Part shown: positions 55,461 to 64,000 of the stretch, in pieces | Layout: each line of letters opens with the position of its first letter | Numbering within the stretch: position 1 is the stretch's first letter | From: Stictocephala bisonia | Lineage: Eukaryota; Arthropoda; Insecta; Hemiptera; Membracidae | DNA length: 64,000 nt | Assembly (NCBI GenBank): GCA_035578905.1 | Contig: JAQJVL010000749.1 | Span: forward strand, 62,001 to 126,000 | Direction of reading: 5' to 3' | The notes under the pieces: model-generated | What the model was told of the DNA's origin: nothing | Database searches by the model: none | The model's input: the letters and a program-made list of their open reading frames with translations, nothing else | Program-made: the position numbers and the translations under genes

Positions 55461-55606
55461 GCCGGCGTGGTGGCTCAGTGGCTAAGGCTTCGGACTGCAG
55501 AGGGTAAGGTCCAAGGTACGAATCCCCACTACTTCACTCGTTGAATAAAGTTCACGCACAGGCCTGCAGGCCCATATCCCCGTGAGTGAAGTTTATTATA
55601 AAAATA
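55461..55606 (+). repeat. tRNA-derived SINE, family A
   Basis: GCCGGCGTGGTGGCTCAGTG (box A) and AAGGTACGAATCCCC (box B) are followed by ACTTCACTCGTTGAATAAAG and a short tail. It is the best-preserved plus-strand copy. Confidence 0.85.
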
Positions 55607-55689
55607 TGCAATTTTGTTGCAATAAAATTATTTTTTCACCCTGAAAAATACACTTTTTATTGACCTAACCAAACATAACCTTACTTATC

Positions 55690-56150
55690 CTAATCATCTA
55701 TTTACTCAACAAATGTTCGTAATTTACATTTTGTTCGGGTGCCTAGCCTCCAAGACAGCCTGCCGGTTGTCCCTCTGGCAGAAATATATGTTAATTTGTT
55801 TTTTGTGGCTAGTCATAGCTCCTATTAAAATTGTGCATATGGCCATCATAGGTTTTGCCGCAAACATAGTTTTTCTGCAAAATCTCGAGAAATAATTGTC
55901 TTAGACTAAAATAGTTTTCAACTTCATATTCACATGAAAAACAACATTTAAAATCTTTTTTAATTATAAAAAATATTGGAGATATAGGCCTATTGATAAA
56001 TTTTCAAAAATTTAGAATTTTTGATATTTTTCATAAAACGTTATTTTCGCAGAATAAAAAGTGTTATCCCAGTAATTATAGGCCTGATTCTACCCACTTG
56101 TGATAAAAAAGTCAAGATTTACAAGGCGTCTAGAAACTACATAAATACCC
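55690..56150 (+). repeat. Interspersed repeat family D, copy 2
   Basis: It aligns with 24570-25025. Similarity fades after about 56150, although the related AT-rich sequence may run to about 56780. Confidence 0.75.
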
Positions 56151-56859
56151 CAAGTGTGTCTAGAAAACTCTCATTTAATTTATTTATTTCAATGTTATAT
56201 CCATTTTACAATATTTTCATAAAAATTTACAACTCAAGATGGCAATTTGATAATCATAGCAAAACTAACAACTTCATGAGGTACTAATAACATCATAGTG
56301 ACAATGCAACAATAAGAATTGGCAGAAACTTTCTCCCATATTAAACACAAAACTTTGAAAATTACCAGTTTAATTTCCAAATATGTTTTTTGCCAAAACT
56401 CAAAAACTAGTCTAGTTAGAGAAATGCAGATTTTACTAAAATATTTTTAATTGTAATTCACATATTTCCTGAAAATTGATTCAAAATCGTAAGAACCATT
56501 TTTGAGAAAATTCCACTTTTGAATGTTTTTTGCCCATAAAAATAAAAAAAAATTAAATTTTTAAAAAATGGTCTGGAGATATTGGCTAAATAAATACATA
56601 CCAAATGTCATAAAAAATTACCCATCTGTTTGGTCCCCAGCGAACTGCACATACACACATACGGACAGACACCAACAATTTTTTTTTCAAAAAAATACTT
56701 TTTTAGGTTCAGGAGACCTCAAAATTGATTTTTAGACCACCTTGTAAAAAAAATCTTTTTGGGAGATCACAAACTTTCTCTATTCCAGTAAAAATAATAA
56801 CAATGGTACTAATCAATTTGAAACAAGAAACAACAATAATATTTAACGAGAAAAAGATA
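56151..56859. other. AT-rich spacer
   Basis: No gene recognised. It may include the 3' part of repeat family D. Confidence 0.35.
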
Positions 56860-57095
56860 CTGAGGGTTTAAAACTCAACGGAGTTCTATTGGGACTCTGG
56901 GTAAGCTAAATATCTAGGGGTAACCCTAGATTGCAAGCTGTCTTGGAGCTATCATCTTTTCTAATGTGATTAACAGGGAAAAGTGGGCGCTCTTAGCGTC
57001 CAGGCGCACTGTTGGTTTGACGTGGGGGATGAGCTGCAATTGGCTTGTTGGCTCTATGAGGCAGTCATTCGCCCGCAGATCTCCTATGGGGCTCT

Positions 57096-57377
57096 TTGTG
57101 GTGGAACATAGCTTGTCAGAGCTTGACAAGTAAAAAGCTTGCTAGTATCCAAAAACTAGCTTGCTTAACAACATCACTTGAAGTGCTGCTCAATTTACTG
57201 CCACTTGACCTTTACCTTACGGTGGAGGCTAAGAAGGCAGCTTACAAACTGAATAGTGTTGGCAAGCTCGAGAGAAACATATCCAAATCTGGCCACTCAC
57301 GAGCTATTACAAATAAACTACACAGCAGAACATTGGAAATTGTACCAGATGTCATAGACACAAACATTTCATTCTAG
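57096..57377 (+). pseudogene. LINE family 5 RT-to-RNase H linker fragment
   Basis: ASIQKLACLTTSLEVLLNLL then PLDLYLTVEAKKAAYKLNSV is the conserved stretch between RT and RNase H in these LINEs. It is followed, out of frame, by the RNase H start (VMEGGAGYYGLSTG near 57460-57505). Confidence 0.8.
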
Positions 57378-57731
57378 ACCTTACCAGGTCGACATTGAAT
57401 TCAGGGAGGAACTCTGGTAACCGCCAACTACAGAAATAATCTGGTACATGGATGATTCTGTCATGGAGGGTGGGGCTGGGTACTACGGTCTCTCTACTGG
57501 GACTCACCTATGGGATAGTCTGGGGAGGTACTGTACGATCTACCAGGCGAGATCTTTGCCATACTTGTCTGCGCCCAACTGGGACTAGCAAGACATGTCA
57601 GGAGCAAACAGATCTGTATTATGTCAGACAGTCAAGCCGCTCTTAAAGCACTTGACTCCTGCCAATTCACAAGTCTCACTTGGTAATGTTTTCGAACTTT
57701 GTGCACCTTGGCCCGCCTAAATAATGTCTAA

Positions 57732-58238
57732 TTGAAATGGGTTCAGAGGTACAGCGGCCTCGAAGGAAATGAAGACGCTGACCTCCTAGCCAAGATGGGA
57801 GCGAGGACTCCATTTGTTGGGGCCGAGCCAGTATGTGGCATTGGACTTACAACTGCCAAAACTAAAATTCTAAACCTGTCGAGAAATCGCCACAACAATA
57901 GAAGGCAGCGGTTTCACGGACAGGTCTTTACAAAATCTCTGGTGAGGGGAACAAACCCTACGCTGACTAAATCACTCACCGCCATATATCGTAATGACAT
58001 CAGGTTGGTGATTGCGTATATTACTGGACATGGCCACTTCAGAAAACATCTGGCACAGATTGGTCTCTTTAGAGAAGACACCAGTTGCCGGCTTTGTGGT
58101 GAGGCTCACGAGTCTGCTGAACATTTACTAACTGAAAGCGAAGCTCTGGAGCTCGGGAGAAGGATAATATTCGGGGACGAGCTCTCAGAAGAAAGAATGG
58201 TAGCTAGTCTGGGGAAAAAGTTTTTTAGAGCTGGCTAA
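57732..58238 (+). pseudogene. LINE family 5 RNase H C-terminus and zinc knuckle
   Basis: WVQRYSGLEGNEDADLLAKM is the final RNase H motif (usual GHxGxxGNExAD; the His is replaced by Tyr). It continues into ITGHGHFRKHLAQIGL and CRLCGEAHESAEHLL (CxxC...H knuckle), ending at 58238. RNase H would remove RNA during reverse transcription; this copy is broken upstream. Confidence 0.85.
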
Positions 58239-58365
58239 GCCGCTTGGAATACGTACACCATTCTAGTAGGTAACAGGGGAGCACAATAAAACTTAGGTTG
58301 AAGTACAATCTAGGAATAGCCTTAGAGCTTTCCTTCCCCTCAACAAACTAAACTAAACAGGTAAT

Positions 58366-59094
58366 AATCATACAAGTTTATACTAATAACACCTAAAAAT
58401 TAAATCAGCACAACTAAGTTTAATATTATTGTAATTATTATTAACTTAACTAAATACCAACTAATAGTAACAAAACATATTTATGATTTAACATTGTAAC
58501 AAATTTAAAGCTACTGGTTGTGTGTATGAGAGAGAATTCAGAGACTTGAGGTATAAGATGCTGACCTACTACAGGTATTTTAACTCAAATGTGGGTAGGT
58601 CTAAGTGTTCGGGTGAGTGTACATGTATACATGTGAGTGTTCTGTTCTGTTTGTTGTAATTCATTTACTACTAGGGAACACCCCTGCACATTTTGTGTGC
58701 CAACCCTGTCACACGCCGTGCTTGGGACAACTCAGCCTTTGGCCTCGGACTACATCTTTTGCGTACAAATATTAGTGGGTAAACGGTATCACGTAAAATC
58801 ACAATATTTAATTTATTTACAGTCTCTTATTCACATTATTTGCGTTGCTACCTGTTTATTAGTATAAATACTCAATGGTATTACTTAGCCTATTTCACAT
58901 GTGTTCAGTTTATTTGTTTTTGTTAAACAGCAGAAGATAAATTAATTAAGTAAAATAACTGCATTATATTACCATTGAAACATTCAAGTCCAGAAGAGTG
59001 AAGCCCTACAATCGAATGTGAATAAAACCATGCTTACAACCCTCTCTGGTTTAACATTATGAAACATCTAAACTCCATAATAATACATTGTTTA
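58366..59094. other. AT-rich spacer, nothing recognised
   Basis: No protein-like frame and no repeat partner found. Confidence 0.45.
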
Positions 59095-59290
59095 CATTCC
59101 AACAGCTGTCAAAACTTTTTGGAAATCATTATTTAAATTTTAACAGCTGTTACTTTTCGTTTCATTTAAACATCTCTCTCTATGTTATTGTTATGGCCAA
59201 AAAATGAACTTTGAAGGCTTCCTATACACTTCGGGATAAAAATATTGAAGAATTAAGACCTTATTGCACAACTTCGAACTGAGGCAAATT
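59095..59290. repeat. Interspersed repeat family E, copy 2
   Basis: It is the inverted counterpart of 33095-33335 (AACAGCTGTTAC, ATTATTTAAATTTTAACAGC). Confidence 0.55.
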
Positions 59291-59439
59291 TTCTGACAGC
59301 CTAACCATTTAAATTGGTCAAGGAATAAGAGAGGAGTTGCGTTGACAAAAAACGGCTTCAACTATAATATATAAGGACGTCCATTTATTGAGTGATTCAT
59401 TATTGTATTTTCCTTTAGGCTTCAGGCTGAAAAAACACT

Positions 59440-59860
59440 TTAAACAATAAAGTGATAAAGATTTCTCTTCAAGGAATGGGCAGACTCAAAGAAGAAACCT
59501 TTAATTTCTCCTCTAAGTAGTTTTGTGATACCATGGTTTGATGCATAACTTATGGGCTGAAATCTTCTCCAAAATATTGCCTTTGACCTAGTTCCTCTAG
59601 GTACAGAAAAGACTATCCCCAAGTAAGGCAGGATAATCCAGGAGTCCATTAACCATCTTAAACAGAAAAGAAGATCCATGTATCTTCTCAAGCTGAGGGG
59701 TTTCAAGTCAAACTTTTCTTCCAGAATTGCTACAGGAGTGTCCAGATATTGATAACCCAGTCTAACTCCAAGAAATCTTCAAAAGCGCATTTGAATCCTG
59801 TTAAGCATTTCATTGTGGCCAACTTGATAATAGTTGAACTTGAAAATAGCCCGGTATTTC
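59440..59860 (-). pseudogene. LINE RT C-terminal fragment (family 6)
   Basis: The minus strand reads NRIQMRF, then RFLGVRLGYQYLDTPVAILE and LKPLSLRRYMDLLFCLRWLM, and VPRGTRSKAIFWRRF. This is the helical region after the RT thumb in CR1/Jockey-like LINEs. No other domain is left. Confidence 0.65.
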
Positions 59861-61040
59861 TGGCTTACCCTTTACAGGCTGGTCTCAAAATGTTATACAG
59901 GCTGGTCAATGTAATAAAACAATCTATAATGAAATCCACGATACATTATGTTAATTTAGAAAAAAAGTTACATAGGCCTACTGTCGTAATCAAAAAGCAA
60001 TGTACTCGACTAAGAATTTTTTACAGCGGGTAGAATACAAAAAAAAAACATAAAATTTTACCACATTTGGCCGTAAAGCTCAACTTCAAACATTTCTAAA
60101 ACAAAAGCTACTGAAGAAAGCTCAGTGAAACTTTAACCACAAGTGAAGAAGGTTTTTTTTTTTTTTTGTATGTCCAAATTCTAAAATTTTTACTCTTTAA
60201 CAAAATTATTTGTTGTAATTTTTGTAAACCCTTGCAATCTTAAAAATGGTTGATCATACAAACTTCCAAAACGGTTCAAAAATACTGGATTGAAAAATAA
60301 AGTTAAAATTATAAAATGGTAAGTGTGATAAAAAAATCTTGCGATATAATATCACATGATAATTCAACAGACATCGATATGTGGTAACTCGTGTGACCAG
60401 TCGGGCGTGGTGTTGCCAAATCATGCAGCTGGACTTCCATCCCGTATTAGGGACTTATTAGCTATGAATGTCAGGTATACAGCTAAAGGTAATGTTACAG
60501 CTAAAGGCTGATGAATCACACACAGTTACTAGAAATGTGATTAGTATACATCTTCCAAATCACCAATATAATGGATGGCTCTCATTTTCACATTACATTC
60601 AGCTTGTAACATGTGAAATTTACATAATTGTAAATAAGTTATTTGTTTAATTTGATAATCTTTTTAGAGCTACACAATTTTTAAAACTTTCACTGACGTG
60701 TCAGTCTAGTACGCTCAATGGCTCTTTGTCTCAGCTAGATGCTGTCGGGTCACTACGCCCGACATTGTTGTTCAGTAACCCTTTGGTTATTTTATTGTTA
60801 CTTGACTGGTCCTGCTTTCTTAAAAAAAACCGATCACACTTTATTGTACTGCAAGCATCATACTATTTACAGAGCAAATTTCTAAGTTTTTGGTTGTATA
60901 GAAAGTTGTTCATAAAACTTTAAATTTTGGCATGTTCAACGGGCAAGTTGTCGGGAGTATAGGCTCGACAGACTTATTTAGTGAATGTTGGTATTGAAAT
61001 AACAATACATATTGAATACTGGATTACTTTCGTCATGCAG
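59861..61040. other. Spacer, nothing recognised
   Basis: Mostly AT-rich. Patches at 60390-60450 and 60700-60780 (CTGTCGGGTCACTACGCCCGACA, an 8-bp inverted pair) are GC-richer with no match that I can name. Confidence 0.35.
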
Positions 61041-64000
61041 TCAGTGTCAGGGCCACCTAGAGGGGGGGCAAAAGGGGCAGATTGCCCCGGGGCCACAGAC
61101 TTAGTTCAGAGGGGGCACATTTCATGCAACAAAAAATAAAATACTTAAATCTACTAGATAAGAAACGATTCAGGCCTTTTCAAAATATCAAGTGAAATTA
61201 GGCCAGATAAGTCTTCCAGTTTTAGTTTTAAAATGTTTAAACTAAACCATTGGTTTTATAGCAACCAGGGAGCCTTTAGGAGCAAGTTGTACACTAGTCT
61301 TTGAAGTTTGTCAGCGGTCGGCATAGTGGCGTGACAGCATAGGCCTACGCTCTGGTTGTTGTTTGACTGCAACTGTACCCCTCACCGGTTGTTTTGTTTG
61401 TGAACAAGTGTAAAGTCGTCCAGCCTATGAACACTCCTCTCCAGTTTGCGAACATATAAATATACTTGAGTTGTGTGGACAGTGGGCCACCCCTATGAGA
61501 TGTCCTGTTTTCGTACACTATTTCTATAAAACCTGTCAAAAGCCCCACTAACTTTACATTTGTATTACTCAAAACTCCGTTTTTGGACCGCATTTAATTC
61601 AAGATGGACAAGAGCGTTTCTGTATGTTTTATTTTTAACTTTAATTTCAAAAGTAAATACTACTTCAAACAAAATTGTTATAGTTGTCCTAAATTTCAAC
61701 TCTATCTTGGCTTTTAGTGGTAGGAAAATCAATTTTGTGGTCGCGATTTAATCCTTACAAAACCAGTAATTATGATATATAACTAATATCAACTTAAGAT
61801 CATACAGTAATTGTGGATGTATATGTATTTGTAGTGGTTTATTGATTAAGCTTTTAATATTATTTCGTATTTTTTCATCAATTCTGTTTGTGTAAATAAA
61901 TAAACTTGATTTAGTGTTTCGAAAAATCCATTGTCTCACCGTACAAAATAATACCTCAATTTAATGTGAAAACGAGTGATCAGTAACCTGGGGCCGAGAG
62001 TATGGAAATGAATCAGTTGTAATAAAAAAGTAGAAACCTAAGAACAATACAATTAAATAAGCAAACAAAATTAAAGTAAAAACATTTTAAATCTGTCATT
62101 TTAAAAAGGTCGAAAAATCTTTATGAGGAAATGTTCTTACAAACTTGGTTTCAAAGCCGGCGCAGAGTTTAAATGATTTGCGCCGTTACCACGTTTGCGC
62201 CAGCCGGCACTCCGTTTGAACGTGGTAGACACACTCTTTTCCGTGCAGTTAATTTTTCAATGTATGCATTAAATTTAAGAAATAGTAGTCGTATTTCAGT
62301 AGTCACTGTGTTTTGCACCCAAAAAAACCTGCAGGCAAACTATACAATGTTCTAAAAACGTTGCTGGAAGAGTTCATTTAATTGTCATGAAGGGTGTGTG
62401 GTGTGTATTCCTTACTTGGCATCTTCATTTGTCAGTCATCAGTCTGTTTGGTTACTGTCATCCAGTAAAGAAATATTTTGTTATTGTTGTATTTTATATA
62501 GTGATATTTCTGTAATTTCATGCATTCTTTTGGATTTCCTAGTAACCTACTATAATTATCAATTAATTTAATTTCCTATGATTCATATTCCATTTCCAAA
62601 TTAATATAGATTTTGAGAGAACAAAAAGCTAAAGTTTAGGGCCAGTAATTTATGGTAACGTTTTATTGAAATCAATAAAAATAGACTATAAATGTTTCAA
62701 TATAGTATTGTAATATACTGCAAAGTAAATTATATATTTTTACAGTATAAAAAGAGTAAATTAACAATGAAACCACTAAATTACAGTAGATTTTTAGGTA
62801 CTTAAATCTGGTAATATGCATACAATAACATCATCGTTTGCTTACCGGATGTGTGTATGATGCATTACATTCACCTGCACTACGCTATCGCGGGAGGAAT
62901 TGAGTGGCATTTTCTTGTCTAAAAATAAAAATGTTGTTACGTTTTGTACCATCCAGACTCACCTTCCATCATATTTAACCGGTTAACCAGAGTTTACTGT
63001 ATATGCAACTTTTTTTTAGTTCCTCTCTAATGTTTGACATTTTAAATTTACTAGTTATTATGACATGGATGTTCGTAAAGACATTTTACCAAAATATTAT
63101 GACGTAGATCTTAATGAAAATAGGAGCTCTTAATTACACCGTTAATAGATAAAACATCTTCATCATTTTTCAAATTTGTAAAATTCCTTTTGAAAAATAT
63201 TTATTTTGTGACATTTAACTTGTTATAACCCTTTTATTGTCTGGTTTAATTTAACCTGAAACTGTAACAGTAACAGAGGCATATTCTCAACATATTCAAT
63301 AGAGAAGCTCTTGATAAAAAACTATTTATGCCCACGTATGGGTTGTTCCCAAACAAATAGCATGATTGATTAATGTTGTTATACATTAATATAACCAATC
63401 TACGATCTATCAAAGTTGTTTTCATGACTTTTTACTTTCACTGGTGAACGAGCAAGCCATTTATATGTTTGACAATCATTAATACAGTATGTATTTATTG
63501 TTTAGTACGTGATAAGTGAAATTAACTATGATTGAACCACTGGACGTCTATTATTGAGCGGAAGGGTCAATACCACTGTACGTGAATGGGTGGGTGGGTG
63601 TATCAATACCACTATCACTGTACGGACGTGTTCACTGTGATCATTTTACATCTATGATATAGTGTCCAATTTGACAGACACAAATTTCACTGTGTTTTAT
63701 GCTGAGAAAATTAAGTTGGTACAAAATGCCTTTTATGCATGTGAAATAAAATTTTAATAGTTTTAAAGTTGAACACAAAGATAAACTTCAAATCATGAGT
63801 TTAAACTAGATGATTTAATGGCCAACATTAAAAAGCTACGTAACCAGTGGTCTACAACCTGTTTTGAAAACAATAACATAAACTCAATTCTCAGTTGACT
63901 GGGTTTAAAGCACTAGATATTCACGCTCGCCAAATTATTTTACTTTGTGAAGATTCGGCCACTCTCAGTCTAAGCTTGCTCTTTAGCTAGCGAAGCCAAG
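61041..64000. other. AT-rich 3' end of window
   Basis: No host gene recognised. At 61049 CAGGGCCACCTAGAGG followed by GGGGCAGATTGCCCCGGGG looks like one end of a hAT-type element. At 62158-62215 GCCGGCGCAGAG and GCGCCAGCCGGC form a loose inverted pair. The 63564-63640 segment carries inverted units of the tandem motif at 54531-54638. Confidence 0.4.

Larger units (their letters stand above)
56860..58365 (+). mobile_element. LINE family 5 with RNase H domain, 3' part
   Basis: It begins inside the RT thumb (YLGVTLDCKLSWSYH near 56915) and continues through an RNase H domain (about 57430-57830) and a C-terminal zinc knuckle to a 3' UTR ending about 58365. Several stops and frameshifts break it. 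The RNase H domain places it in the I/LOA/R1-like part of the LINE tree. Confidence 0.82.

Noticed and set aside
61048..61100. CAGGGCCACCTAGAGGGGGG and, at 6443, CAGGGCTGGATTTAG as hAT element ends
   Set aside because: Both look like hAT termini, but no inverted partner or 8-bp duplication could be found, so no element can be delimited.

Overview
The window is eukaryotic nuclear DNA, AT-rich and crowded with transposable elements. Its one clear host gene is split by introns. Intron sizes, GT-AG junctions, tRNA-derived SINEs, several non-LTR retrotransposon lineages, TTAA-flanked piggyBac-type elements, Tigger/pogo, mariner and Helitron pieces all fit an arthropod, most likely an insect. The order (perhaps Hemiptera) is a guess.

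The host gene is a COQ8/ADCK3-type (UbiB/ABC1) atypical kinase on the minus strand. I assembled it by hand from ten coding exons between 51464 (ATG) and 22744 (TAG). All nine junctions are GT-AG and phase-compatible, giving 2148 coding bases and 715 residues. The KxGQ motif, alanine-rich loop, VAMK lysine, catalytic Asp/Asn segment and DFG motif are all present. Every intron longer than 1 kb holds at least one repeat or foreign block.

Layout. 1-3402: Tigger/pogo element with one in-frame stop in its transposase, invaded near its 5' end by a piggyBac-type element. 3403-5795: microsatellite, tRNA-SINE, LINE. 7105-14000: a long SINE-like repeat, two more piggyBac-type elements (8537-9788, 11820-13964) and a complex foldback (about 10070-11475). 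15030-21710: two LINEs; the second contains a Helitron derivative and a TTAA MITE, and a mariner fragment lies against its 5' side. 22744-51464: COQ8 with its repeat-filled introns, including a LINE with an apparent 31-bp target duplication, a 438-bp near-perfect palindrome, a second piggyBac-type element carrying a zinc-binding domain, a Tc1/mariner-superfamily (IS630-like) element with a nested MITE, and a Tigger MITE only 35 bp from the exon 1 splice donor. 51500-64000: LINE fragments, foldbacks, a SINE and otherwise featureless AT-rich DNA.

The most interesting signals are: (i) two dissimilar TTAA-bounded piggyBac-type elements that each keep only the C-terminal cysteine-rich domain, plus a third that keeps an acidic N-terminal mini-ORF; (ii) a nearly intact Tigger transposase ending in a canonical-looking PCNA-binding (PIP) motif; (iii) a hairpin pattern CTGARGAT-stem-GAAA shared by two different foldback families with different stem sequences, which resembles but does not match a hammerhead ribozyme core. 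All family assignments come from reading the sequence; no database search was run.
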